Assembly (NCBI GenBank): GCA_947044405.1
Contig: CAMRHE010000331.1
Coordinates: 1,860,001-1,924,000 of the forward strand
Reading direction: 5' to 3'
Source of the DNA: Leptodactylus fallax
Taxonomy: Eukaryota > Chordata > Amphibia > Anura > Leptodactylidae
Length of the DNA: 64,000 bases
Part shown: piece after piece, positions 1-10,198 of the stretch
Layout: every line of letters begins with the position of its first letter
Position numbering within the stretch: the first letter of the stretch is position 1
Made by a program: the position numbers and the translations under genes
The notes under the pieces: model-generated
The model's database searches: none
What the model was told of the DNA's origin: nothing
What the model saw: only the letters and a program-made list of their open reading frames with translations

Positions 1-633
1 AAAAAACATATAAAAATGACATAAATAAGAAGCCCCCGGTATCACTGAATAAAGACACAACAATTATTTCCATATTTAAAGGGAATCTGTCAGGGCAATT
101 TGGGACACTAAACCCCCCACACATCCATATGGCCATGGGGTTTATTGTCCCAAATCACTCTCTTATAACGCAATCCATGGCCACATTAAAAATAAAAAAG
201 CTTAATACTCACCCTGCGCTGTACTCCCTGCGCCTGTGCAGTTCTTCAGTGAAGCCAGAGGAGGACACCTCGGCTTCAGTGCACATGTCCCGCAAATACG
301 TAGTGAAACCGGGGTGTCCATCTTCGGCTTCACTGAAGAACAGCGCAGGCGCTGGGAGGCGTACTACCGAAGAATCTCATGAATAAGCCGAACAGCGCTC
401 ATCGGACCCTTCTCTAGGTAAGTATAAAGGTTTTTTATTTTTAATGCGCCTGCGGATTGCATTACAACAGGGCGATCTGGGACATTAAACCCCAGGTCTA
501 TAAGGACGTGTGGGTGGTTTAATGTCCCAGATTGACTTGACAGATTTCCTTTAAGTGTAAAAAATGTTATATCCTTCAAAACCGGATGTAACTAATAACC
601 CGAAAATGTGTCCAGTCATGAAGGGGTTAATCC
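1..633. repeat. End fragment of a TTAA-type MITE upstream of unit A, split by a second MITE
   Basis: The flanks 1-79 and 551-633 are one sequence, seen again upstream of unit B (about 11565-11725) and unit C (about 27750-27915). The stretch ending in 'catgaaggggttaa' resembles the right end of the complete MITE at 33886-34854 ('gtactgaagtggttaa'), including the shared 'aaaatgtgtc' segment. I read it as a truncated MITE present upstream of the ancestral unit. No coding potential is seen. Confidence 0.55.
80..550. mobile_element. Non-autonomous MITE with TTAA target duplication
   Basis: TTAA occurs at 76-79 and 551-554. The ends are inverted repeats of about 35 bp: the left starts AGGGAATCTGTCAGGG and the reverse complement of the right starts AGGAAATCTGTCAAGT. 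The element is 471 bp and has no ORF of substance. Units B and C lack it at the same site (about 11640 and 27835), so it inserted in unit A after duplication. TTAA duplication fits piggyBac or Kolobok-type elements; which one cannot be decided here. Confidence 0.75.
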
Positions 634-715
634 TGGCCGCTCCCTATACATCACACACAAACAGCTCTGCTACATATATACTCTATACACACACATATAT
701 ATATATGTAACCACA

Positions 716-846
716 TCCTGATCCAGACACATCACTGCAGCTCATCCAGCAGAGACCTGGAAGACTGGGTCATGTGACTCATTGACTCCTCCCACACATG
801 TGACATCATCACAGGTCCTGTAACCACGGTTGCTGTACAGGAGGAG
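716..846 (+). promoter_or_regulatory. Candidate promoter and first non-coding exon, unit A
   Basis: This block is conserved in units A, B and C and starts just after a TA-rich tract. It holds TCATGTGA at 770-777 and CACATGTGACATCATCAC at about 795-812, i.e. two CATGTG E-boxes, the second overlapping a TGACATCA (CRE/ATF-like) site. It ends in GAGGAG|GTAGGT at 846/847, a good splice donor that could join to the coding exon acceptor at 1784/1785. No TATA box is evident. Promoter and exon 1 status are inferred from conservation and position only. Confidence 0.4.
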
Positions 847-1016
847 GTAGGTGGTCGCTCACAGGCCTGGATTTTTTATTAACCCCTTTAAGACCAGACA
901 ATTCTAGGACGTCATCCCAGTTACATTAGAATTAGACAAACTCTCCGGACAATGTCAGTATTTTATTGTATGTTTCGTGTATTTCGGCAATTCTAGTTGT
1001 CTCAGGACTCGGCTGC

Positions 1017-1440
1017 TTTAACCCCTTCCCGCTCTGTGCCGTACTATTACATTGTGCTGGCCATGTAGTTAATGCTCAGCGCCGTAATAGTACATCGCTG
1101 TAATGTCGCGGGCACAGGAGCTGTATTATACAGCCGATACCCGGGACTAGTCACCGGAGTGGAAAGATACTCCGACTCCAGAGGATTAATCCCTCACATG
1201 CCGGGATCGCTATTCATCATGGCATCCGGGGAGTCTGGGGACAAGATCGTGCCCGACACCCCTCAGATCCCCCTCAATAAGATCACAGGGTCCGAGGGGT
1301 TGCTATGGCAGTCAGGAGGCCGAGCAACAGCGATCATAGTGAGCCTAAGTGCGATATGCTGGGTTACCTACAGTCTGACAAGTTTACTATAATTTACACC
1401 AGAAACTGGAAGAAATCAGAGCAGAAACTACACCGAATGA
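1017..1440. repeat. Dispersed repeat in the 5' intron of unit A
   Basis: The sequence begins 'taaccccttcccgctctgtg' and contains an imperfect palindrome around 'gccgtactattac' and 'gccgtaatagtac'. Near-identical copies lie in unit B (12137-12560) and unit D (56202-56620). Unit C has lost it in a deletion that joins about 28172 directly to the sequence equivalent to 1437. It looks like a MITE-type amphibian repeat rather than an exon. Short ORFs here are not supported. Confidence 0.5.
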
Positions 1441-1842
1441 TATGTAGCGTAGATTATATTCTGTGGTACACGGACTATCCCAATATACACCAAATTTATC
1501 CCCATCAGTATCTTGGTCTCCTTCTTCCCACTCCTCAGCAGACTCCGCTACATATATATGTCCTGTACCAGCCTAGGTTTGTCTCCTCGGTGTAGGGCGC
1601 TCGTTCTACATTACAGGTTAGTGGAGGAGAAGAGTCTGATACTGTGTGCAGAGAGGAGGAATGTGCCATGTATCTTCACATACTAGTGTCTGACCCGGAA
1701 GCCCCCCTTATAATCCCTACTAATTCTATTTATTACATGGGATCTTGTGAGGTTTTTACATTGTCTCATCTTCTCTCCATTCAGGTTCCTACAATATAGA
1801 ATCCTCTCAGTATCTTCTATATAAGAGAATATTCCATCAAGG

Positions 1843-4800
1843 ATGGAAAGAGACAGGAACAAGATGGCGGAAAGTCTATTAAATCTCACCCTAGAGATCA
1901 TCTACCAGCTTACTGGAGAGGTGAGAGATTCTGATGATGTCACATTACATCATTCTTATCTATAGTAATAACAGATGATATGACTGGAGAGGTGATGGAC
2001 TCTGGACATGGATGTAGTGATATTTATTAATGTGTCTCTATATAACCAGGATTACACAGTAGTGAAGAAGACCTCTAGTGGGCGCTGTCAGGCTCCTGTG
2101 TATGAAGGATATGGAGGAACCCTGAGCCTAATCCCAGGGCCTTCACCTCACTCCCTGATACATGAGGAGATCAATGGACAGAAGATCCTAGAACTCACCA
2201 ACAAGATGCTGGAGCTGCTGACTGGAGAGGTGACACTGCTGGGAATGCTGGGACATTATACAGTAACTGGAGGGGTCTGGGTGATGACTGTATCATTGTG
2301 TTGTCAGGTTCCTATAAGGTGTCAGGATGTCGCTGTCTATTTCTCCATGGAGGAGTGGGAGTATTTAGAAGGACACAAGGATCTGTACAAGGAGGTGATG
2401 ATGGAGGACCACCAGCCCCTCACATCACCAGGTAATAGACATGACTATATACACATGGACTTCCATTATTTGTATGTACAGAATGAATTCAGTCCCTGTC
2501 TGTGTTTCCTACAGGTAGATCCAGTAAGAGGACAACACCGGAGAGATGTCCCAGTCCTCTTCTTCCACAGGATGATCAGGTAGATGGAGATATTCCCTAT
2601 GATGTGTAGATGGGCTGTGAAGTCCTTGTGGTCGGTCTTGGGTTATCCAGCAGTATTAGATGGTTTATACTTGTGTACTGAGAGGTGGAGATGGAGGATA
2701 AAGCTGACCATAGACATTACATGTCTGGATCTTCTCACAATCTTCTGGCTATGGAGACTGCTGGTTGGAATAAGGAACCATCAGGTTGGATTTCTACTGA
2801 TCTGATCCATTAATTTCCTAAACAACCTGATGTATCTGGTAGAGTCTGATCTCCTCCACCTGAACTATGTCTAGCCATGCTGAATATACATTTATAGCAA
2901 ATTCCATGTTCTAGGAGACCTACAGATATTTGTCTCAGATTAATCTTTCGCTCATCTAGAATTTTTTACTGACTTTTACTTTTTGTTTGTTTGACATCAT
3001 TTCCATCAGGATAAAGACCTGAACAATATTAATGCTATAGAAGTAAAGATAAAAGAAGAGCCCTATGTGAGTGGTGATGAGGAGTGTGAGGAGGACATTC
3101 CTACAGGTAACCATCCAGGTGAGTTATTACCACTGAATATATCACAGAACAGTCACAGATTCTCGTTATTCCTGACTGCTACAATTCTGTGTCCTGATTT
3201 TTCAGCTCAATACAAGTAATACATGAATATAAATGTGATACCGCTATAGGTGATAACACGCTGCACATTTATAATATGATGTAGAAATTCCGTTAGAACA
3301 AGGATAATGAATGAGGACAATTTCTGTCTGTCTGCTGTCTCCTTGGATAAAAGCTACCACTAGACGTGTCTTGCAGCGGTTTAATCCGCTCTCCCCATTG
3401 AAAACAGATCCATGTGCAGTTGAGAGGAAGAGCTCATAGATCCAAGAGCTATTACAGGTGATGTACCCCTTCATGGTGGCCGGACACATTAGATGTAGAT
3501 TGACCATTCAGCCACATTTCCTGTAAACCTCTCCATACACATATATACCAGAATTGACTGAGCTGTATGTGTTTTCACTGGGGAGAATGAAGTAAACTGC
3601 TCTTAGATTTTGGTGGGACTGGCCACCATCAGATGAAAGAGGTGGAAGGCATCTGTGGAGAAGCATCGGCATGATGGATTCCAACAAGCCAGGTCCTTAT
3701 GGCCACGGATTTCTCCCATCTCCCACTTTAGGACATTTGTATGCTCGGCCGATTGTGTATGGGGGATTTAGGAGATTGATGGGAATGAATTTGATTTTCA
3801 TTTCTTGAAGTTTCGTCTAATGGCCACTCTCTATAGCACACCAAAGATACCTAAAGGATTCCCCCTTAGTATCGGGCATTAATAGACAGGGTTCTAAGAC
3901 CAATTGTGTTGAGCCCAACATATTATGTGAGGGATACAACAGATGTTCTCACCAAATGAGATGTGAAAATGTGATGATTACAAGCCTGGATGTAGAGGCA
4001 TTTTATTCATCGATCCCTCGTGATAAAGTATGTCGGGCAGTGGAATATTTTCTGAGCTGACGGAATATACAACATGTTACTATAACAACTCGGTGCTTCA
4101 GTGCATTTTATTCCAGAGGGCCGTGTCTTCTTCCACCAGTTGACAGGTACAGCAATGGAGGGCCCAGCTGCACCGACTTTTGCTAACCTGTACCTTGGCT
4201 GGTGGGAGGACACAATAGTCCAATAGACAGTCACTCCAGACGGTTGTCATTGCTGTCACTTAGAATAAGCTATGTAGACGACATCTTACTATTTTGGTCT
4301 TCATCATGTGAGTTCATGAAAGCTCTCAACAGTAATGATCTTAGGCTCAGATTTACCAGCGAGATAAATGCTGAATCTCTCTCTTTTCTGGATTTGAAGA
4401 ATCTTAAGAGTGAGGTGACAAAATCTGTCCCATTGTCCTTAAAAATCATATGACAACAAACAGTAGATCCCTCAATGATATTGAAAACAATTGAGAGAAC
4501 TGGGAAAGAGATTTATGGACAGGAGCTTCCTCCAGTCTGTGGCCAAACAAGCATATAATAAGGCAAAAAACTTTAGGAGAGAGAATTTGTTCATCTGTAG
4601 GCCATGGGAAGAATCCAACATCACAAAATGAATAGGAATAGTTTGTCAGAAAACAGACAGAGGTTCTGGGTATGTTGGGGAGATATTGGAAAATCTTACG
4701 ATTTGACAAACATTGTTGATCGGATCTCCCAACAACCCTCAAGTCACATACAGAAGAGGTAAAAACCTTCATGATATTCTAGTACAGTCATTTTCTGCGT

Positions 4801-7131
4801 CTTCAAATGGGAGAGACCTGGAGAGCAAGAGAAATGACCCCTTTAGATGCGGAGAATGTAGTGACTGTCCCTTCAATAAAAGTGGAGAAGTATTCAGTAG
4901 TGTCGGTACAGGTCGTACCTATGAGAGTTGGGATTTTGTCAACTGTAAAACAGTGGGAGTAGTCTATCTGATAACCTGTCCATGCCCCAAGACTTCCGTA
5001 CTGTGCGTGAGGTACTCCGATGTCTAAATGTGTGGTCAATGCACCAGGGCGATGTCAAGTGTCCAGGCCTTTAATTAGATAAGACCGCCAAAGAAGGTGG
5101 GGACTGGGACAACGTTATTTTGCACAAAGAGGCATAGTGGATCTACAGACTTGTTTTCAATCTGCAGGTCCAACAAACAGAACAGGATTATGTTAGTAAT
5201 TAAAGACAATTACCTAACACAACTAGTGCTGGACCAAAAAAAAAAGCATTTTTAGACTTAATTTTTTTCATACATGACAGACAGTCAAAAGTGGAGGTCG
5301 GGGGTCATCTAGGTAATAGTGACCACAACATAATACATTTTCATGTACATTTTAAAAAGAGGTGGAACAAAAACACTAAACTTCAGGAGGGCCAATTTTC
5401 ACCAGCTGAGAGGAGCTTAGCAGCATAAACTGGGACAATGTTCTCAGGTGAACGGAACAAAGTAAATGGGACATTTTCAAAAACATCGTAAGTGGGGCCA
5501 GTGAAAAATACTTATGAAAATAAGGAGAATAGAAATAACAGAAAACCAATATGCCTCCTTGCGGTGTCTAGCGCTCTCCTGGTGACGTCCGGTGCTCTTA
5601 TGTGGCATCATGGGCCCGGGCCTTAAGAGTGCTCTACACTATGTTTAATAGATAGGTTTCTAGGGGACCTAAGAGTATTCTACACTATGTTTGTCAATGA
5701 GATCTTTTAGGAAAAAGAGAAACTGATCTGGGTGTATAAATGGCAATTTTCTGTGCTGAATGTAATTTATGTAGTTTGAGCAATGAGATCTACCAGGGAA
5801 AGGCATCCATGTTAGTGACGGCAGCCACAACCAGTTACTGACCCTACAAGTGTAAAATTTATATAGAAGTCTTCTAAAATATCAATAGAGATTGATTTGA
5901 GATTATTTTAAAAATTGTAAAATCCTTTTTATTTATCACAGATGACTGTACCAGGAGCTCAGAGGGACATCTGATATCTACAGATTATAAAGCAGAGGAT
6001 CATGGTATCAAACAAGATCCATATGAAGAACATGTCATTACCCCAGATATACCCTCAGCCCTTCACAGCAAAGATTTATCATCTGATCCTATTATACACG
6101 TCCTATCTACAGATTCATTACAGACTGTGAAGGAAAAGAAAAGTCACCAAAGTGGTGTTGTACATCAGAGAACTCACAAAGGAGAGAAGCCATTTTTATG
6201 TTCAGAATGTGGAAAATGTTATACTTATAATTCAGAACTTGTTACACATCAAAGAACTCACATAGGAGAGAAGCCATATTCATGTTCAGAATGTGGAAAA
6301 TGCTTTACTCGTAACTCAGATCTTGTTAAGCATCAACGAATTCACACAGGGGAGAAGCCATTTTCATGTTCAGAATGTGGAAAATGCTTTACTCGTAACT
6401 CAGATCTTGTTAAACATCGAAGAACTCACACAGGGGAGAAGCCATTTTCATGTTCAGAATGTGGGAAATGTTTTACTCGTAACTCAGTTCTTGTTAGACA
6501 TCAAAGAACTCACACAGGGGAGAAGCCATTTTCATGTTCAGAATGTGGGAACTGTTATACTCGTAACTCAGATCTTGTTTTACACCAAAGAACTCACACA
6601 GGGGAGAAGCCATTTTCATGTTCAGAATGTGGGAATTGTTATTCTCGTAACTCAGATCTTGTTAAACATCAAAGAAGTCACACAGGTGAGAAGCCATTTT
6701 CATGTTCAGAATGTGACAAATATTTTGCACATAAATCAACTTTAGTTTTACACAAAAGAACTCACACAGGAGAGAAGCCATATTCATGTTCAGAATGTGG
6801 GAAATGTTATACTCGTAACTCAGATCTTGTTGTACACCAAAGAACTCACACAGAAGAGAAGCCATATTCATGTTCAGAATGTGGGAAAGGTTTTGCAGAT
6901 AAATCAGATCTTGTTAAACATCAAAGAACTCACACAGGGGAGAAGCCATATTCATGTTCAGAATGTGGGAAATGTTATACTCGTAACTCACATCTTGTTT
7001 TACACCAAAGAACTCACACAGAAGAGAAGCCATATTCATGTTCAGAATGTGGGAAAGGTTTTGCAGATAAATCAGATCTTGTTAGACATCAAAGAACTCA
7101 CACAGGGGAGAAGCTATATTCATATTTATAA
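1843..7131 (+). CDS. KRAB-like C2H2 zinc-finger protein, unit A (six coding exons, 581 aa)
   Basis: Coding exons are 1843-1920, 2050-2229, 2308-2431, 2515-2579, 3010-3118 and 5942-7131; all junctions are GT-AG and phases match, giving 582 codons with the stop. The start ATG lies in exon 1785-1920, whose acceptor follows a pyrimidine-rich tract. Residues 1-26 (MERDRNKM...LTGE) and 27-86 (ending ELLTGE) form the amphibian N-terminal module. Residues 87-127 are a KRAB A-box-like segment ([14 protein letters not shown], then [10 protein letters not shown]). A linker (PERCPSPL) and an acidic stretch (DEECEED) follow, then 11 C2H2 fingers at about 270-577. KRAB/C2H2 proteins of this kind are nuclear sequence-specific DNA-binding regulators. 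The human KRAB MLE triad reads MME here, so TRIM28 recruitment is uncertain. Targets are unknown. Confidence 0.85.
3590..5245 (+). pseudogene. Decayed Penelope-like retroelement in the last intron of unit A
   Basis: Broken frames on the + strand give, in order: APKIPK-like residues near 3840; '[18 protein letters not shown]' (about 3970-4025), the Penelope-type RT motif around LDVE; '[18 protein letters not shown]' (about 4146-4200); and YVDDILLFW (about 4270-4298), the RT catalytic box. After these come the cysteine-rich segment [11 protein letters not shown] (about 4838) and '[16 protein letters not shown]' (about 4938), the start of the GIY-YIG endonuclease region. Stops and frameshifts interrupt every part. 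Copies at the same place in units B, C and D show it inserted before the cluster expanded. Confidence 0.8.
5275..5560 (+). pseudogene. LINE fragment (APE endonuclease C-terminal part)
   Basis: One frame reads '[15 protein letters not shown]' (about 5298-5342), matching the conserved LGNSDH motif near the end of the apurinic-type endonuclease domain of CR1/L2-type LINEs. The flanking translation ([13 protein letters not shown]) fits a continuing ORF2 fragment until a stop near 5427. It is short, 5'- and 3'-truncated and non-functional. Unit C and D introns lack it at the same position. Confidence 0.5.
5942..7131 (+). CDS. Terminal zinc-finger exon of the unit A gene (11 fingers)
   Basis: The acceptor is tttatttatcacag|atgactg at 5941/5942. 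The exon is open to the TAA at 7129-7131. It starts [10 protein letters not shown], an acidic spacer, then a half finger ([12 protein letters not shown], CxxC lost) and 11 complete C2H2 fingers of 28 residues with TGEKP linkers. Base-contact residues (-1,2,3,6) read YSET, RSDK, RSDK, RSVR, RSDL, RSDK, HSTL, RSDV, DSDK, RSHL, DSDR. Fingers 8-9 (6781-6948) and 10-11 (6949-7116) are a two-finger tandem duplication. The array ends abruptly as YSYL-stop, where a finger Cys codon and Glu codon have mutated. Many fingers have Tyr in place of the conserved Phe (CYT). Confidence 0.9.
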
Positions 7132-7319
7132 TGTGGCCTGTAGGGGTCTTTTCACACTACTTTTCATGTTTGGTCGAACATCATAATACTCACATAATGG
7201 AAAAGCCATATTCATGTTCAGAATGTGGGAAATATTTTACTCAAAAAACAAATCTTGTTATACACCAAAGAAATCAAGCAGGAGAGAAGCCATATTCATG
7301 TTCTGAATGTGGTCTGTAG
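7132..7319 (+). pseudogene. Relic zinc fingers downstream of the unit A stop
   Basis: After the stop the DNA still encodes finger pieces: the end of one finger (gaacatcataat...cacataatgg), a full finger at about 7197-7285 ([20 protein letters not shown]) and the start of another (YSCSECG). They match fingers 6-7 of unit D. The middle of the first relic finger has been replaced by 'cctgtaggggtcttttcac' type sequence, which is the MITE end found again at 7311. The ancestral array was therefore longer. Confidence 0.8.
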
Positions 7320-7324
7320 GGGTC

Positions 7325-7588
7325 TTTTCATACTACATTTCTGTCCATATGCTAGTCATGAAAAATATCAGACATGACATGGACTCATTGTATTCACACA
7401 TCTGTTGTTGTTTTTTTTTTTCTCAGTATCCCTCCATTCATGAAAATCATGTTATGGACTATTTTTTTCCTCATTTCTCTACTCGTCCTGGGCATTCTAA
7501 GGGACATGGACGTCATTTCTGTCCTGTCCTTTTTTTTTCTACAGATATTTTTCACGAATAGAACATGGACAGAAAAGTAGTGTGAAAA
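7325..7588. mobile_element. MITE with 45-bp terminal inverted repeats in the 3' flank of unit A
   Basis: The left arm 7325-7369 (ttttcatactacatttctg...) and right arm 7544-7588 are inverted repeats with few mismatches (outer sequence TTTTCACACTAC, inner GTGAAAAATATC). Parts of the same element follow the finger arrays of units B (right arm to about 19608), C (37085-37262) and D (63608-63860). Because finger coding runs directly into its left end in C, it probably inserted into or right behind the ancestral array. No target duplication could be fixed. Confidence 0.6.
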
Positions 7589-7589
7589 A

Positions 7590-7985
7590 ATAGCGTATGA
7601 CATTTTCTTTCTCAATGTCTACGTCAATGAAAGTCATATTAAGGATGGATGGAATGTCATGTATATTTTGCTGGGTGATTGTGGATGCAAAAAAAAATAA
7701 AAAACAGACGGCACACGTAAATACACGAGGATATACAACGTCTGGTGTTTTCTACTCCGCAAAATGGATAGCTAGTGTCAATCCAGCCGTAGACATCACA
7801 CAGGAAGAAGCCAAATTATTATAACCAATTCATCTTTATGTGCACATCAAAAAACTTGCAGGAAAAAGATTTTCATGTCTAGATTGTGAAAATTATTCTT
7901 ATGCACAATTACATCTGAAAGAGGTTGTCACACAAATATTGTATATTTTTTAAATCCACCAAAATCTGAAATGATTTGCAATTCA
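7590..7985. other. 3' flank of unit A, conserved between units
   Basis: The stretch from 'gacattttctttctcaatgt' through 'caggaagaagccaaattatt' is shared with units B (19612-19850) and D (63840-63975). It holds no supported ORF. It probably contains 3' UTR and flank, but no clear poly(A) site can be assigned. Confidence 0.4.
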
Positions 7986-7989
7986 AAAA

Positions 7990-9115
7990 TTATGTAAGGT
8001 AATGATTAAAATACATGTGTATAGCGCCCCCTGCTGTTGCATTTGTTTCTTGCTCGCTCAGTAACAGTTGGTAAGTGGACAACCACCTCCTCTATAAAAG
8101 CCAAAAGAGACCTCCCCCACCAAGTTGATTATAAAGAAAAAACAATACTCATCTAAGGGGGGGAAGCTTGTGCTGCTGTTAGGACTGACTAACAGATTAA
8201 TAATATAATCAACGATTCCCTTACGTCCTACCAGCAGCACAATATAAAGAGTGGAAAGAAAACTGGTTAATAGAATACCTGATTGATATTAGCCTGGGAG
8301 GGAACCTTAGGATTGAATCCAGAGAGGAACCTTAACTGCACTCTGTCTGAGAAGAAAGAGATATAAAGTTCTTCAGATGAAAAGGCCTGTAATTCTCCAA
8401 CTTGTTTAGTGGAGATGATGGCTAGCAAAACGGTATTCTTGTAAGCCAGAAACGAGATCCACGTCCTCCAAAGTTCAAAACGAGTGCCTTGTCCCCAGTG
8501 GCGCTTTTTCAAGCCTCATGAAGCAAAAACATTAGACATTTATAGAGTTTCCCCTTTAAAACATCAGCCAATAGCGAGGCATGCTCTGGAGGTGCAGGGG
8601 AGAACAGCCACTCATGTGTCAGAATCCCCCCCCCCCCCAGCGATACCTGCGCTCAGTCGGACCAGAAGGAAAACTATGCTTGCTCTACTTTATGTTCTTT
8701 GTTTAAGTGAATACATTCATTATGGGGTGAGAGCACCACCATTAGAGAACATTCGTGTTCCTGTCCTCCTAGTGCCAATCCATAGTGCTGGCAGCTATTT
8801 TGTACTTTTGCTTTTTTGGAGCAGCGCCACCTTTTTCTGCTTCTTTTTCTATGAAATATTCCCATTGTGGAATGGGAGCAGAAAGCAGGTCTTAATCTCA
8901 TAGCACCTCTCAGGAATCTAGAGATTAGAGCGTCCATCTACCTAAACAGGCAGAAAGAGCTGTAACCTGCACCTTTAGGCAGGGCTAAGAACTTTATCCA
9001 GAAGGAAGAAAATTCAGTAGAACCCCAGTTGGATAATTAGAACTATTAGCTCCTTGTCTGGAGCACCAATCCTAGAAGATGTTACCTATTCTTAGGTAAC
9101 TTCTGTTGGTAGATT
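7990..9115 (-). pseudogene. DIRS-type tyrosine-recombinase retroelement relic (A-B spacer)
   Basis: On the minus strand 8937-8880 reads 'ISRFLRGAMRLRPA', the N-terminal part of DIRS tyrosine recombinases, and 8512-8267 reads 'YKNTVLLAIISTKQVGEL' followed by 'DRVQLRFLSGFNPKVP', the catalytic part. Between them (about 8515-8870) lies unrelated inserted or rearranged DNA. The motif that normally carries a catalytic Arg (SARRV-type) is STKQV here. Downstream, 8035-8245 is the element's non-coding end, also found at 20000-20205. Multiple stops; non-functional. Confidence 0.7.
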
Positions 9116-9129
9116 CGGTCTATGACCAG

Positions 9130-9625
9130 TCTCAGTAGTAATGTACAGAATCTCCCATAGACTGCAATACACTTGTATTGCAGTCTATGGGACTTGCAAT
9201 CAAACGATTGCAGGTTCAAGCCCCATGAAGGGAGGGGGGGAGCTAATAAAATAGTAAAAAAATAAAATAAAAAAGTTCTAACTCACCCACTTTCCCTAGA
9301 ATACATATAAAAGTACAAAATTACTGTGAAACACATACGCATCAGCTATCCCTGTGTCCGAAAATGCCCGGTCTACAACCTTATAAAAATATTTTTCTTG
9401 TAGGGTGAACATCAGAGCGGGAAAAAAAAATCAAAAGTGCCAAACAGCCATATTTTTTGCTGTTTCGCCTCTGATTTGAATAAAAAGTGATCAAAGCAAT
9501 AGACATTCCCCAAAATGGCATAACTAAAAAGTACATCTGGCCTTGCAAAAAAAGCCGCCCTATTCCTCCCCGTACAGCGGCAGGGACACCTGTCAATGTG
9601 ACCTTGCAGCTGTTGCAAAACTACA
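9130..9625. repeat. Dispersed repeat with a tRNA-like B-box
   Basis: The stretch starts with a hairpin ('gactgcaatacacttgtatt' and its complement 'tgcagtctatg') and includes GGTTCAAGCCC at about 9212-9222, close to the pol III B-box consensus. A long A/T-rich repeat body follows with 'gtgatcaaagcaatagacat'. It looks like an anuran interspersed repeat; no gene is seen. The rest to 10075 shows no recognised feature apart from a repeat-like 'ggtgcgtcttatggtccg' near 9703. Confidence 0.35.
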
Positions 9626-10076
9626 ACTTCCATATATTAGACATTTTACCACATTTTTTTGTCTTAAAATATTTTCCCTATTTTCCTCCTCTAAAACCTA
9701 GGTGCGTCTTATGGTCCGAAAAATACGATAAATATTATAATATGACTCAAGCCCATATTAACCAGAAGCTTGGCCATTACTGCTCTCTGTCTTTATATGA
9801 AGTCAGGTTATCGCCACTGTTAAGCGATATATTTATATGAACAATGGCCGTGTGGCATCTATTTTGTTTTTGGTCTGTATATGAGGGGCTATTACAGTTA
9901 TAGTGACGCCAAACAGGTAATAAGATTACTCATATGGGGGCACTATTACTGTCATAATTCTCAATTTCCCCATAGTTAATAACGTTACCTGTGTAGGGGT
10001 AGATCACTATGTTTAAATTATGTTTGATTTGTAGCAATTAGAATACATAATGCATATCAGGTATTTACATTCCGAA

Positions 10077-10198
10077 TCATAACTGTAGCAAAATTACAGT
10101 TTTGAAGTAGCCACCAAAATTATTTTTTGGTTTGGGGTCACCGCAACATGAGGAACTGTATTGCGGGGTCACGGCATTAGAAAGGTTGAGAACCACTG
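10077..10198 (+). mobile_element. SPIN-like hAT transposon, 3' half
   Basis: The segment contains 'acagttttgaagtagccacc', 'ggtcaccgcaacatgagga', 'actgtattgcggggtcacgg' and ends 'ggttgagaaccactg' at 10198. This matches, from memory of the family, the 3' half and terminal inverted repeat of SPIN (Space Invader) hAT elements, known for patchy horizontal spread among tetrapods. The 5' half is missing. Identification rests on recall, not a search. Confidence 0.6.

Noticed and set aside
1072..1392. 106-codon ORF (also 12192, 56244) as a conserved exon
   Set aside because: It sits in a dispersed repeat, its frame differs between units (for example an indel at 1250/12370/56423), and unit C lacks it entirely.
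2008..2583. Single 191-codon ORF (also 13139-13705, 28738-29313, 57594-58169) as a stand-alone gene
   Set aside because: It runs across two exons, two short introns and a third exon in the wrong frame. Splicing at the conserved GT-AG sites gives a longer in-frame product matching the known amphibian gene structure.
6190..7116. CRISPR-like regular repeats
   Set aside because: The 84-bp period comes from coding zinc fingers, and the 35-bp arrays elsewhere have no unique spacers; the genome is eukaryotic.
6293..7186. ORFs in other frames and on the minus strand across the finger arrays
   Set aside because: The 84-bp finger periodicity keeps alternative frames open; these are shadows of the finger exons.
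9195..9240. A true tRNA gene
   Set aside because: Only a B-box-like word and one hairpin are present; acceptor and D arms cannot be formed.
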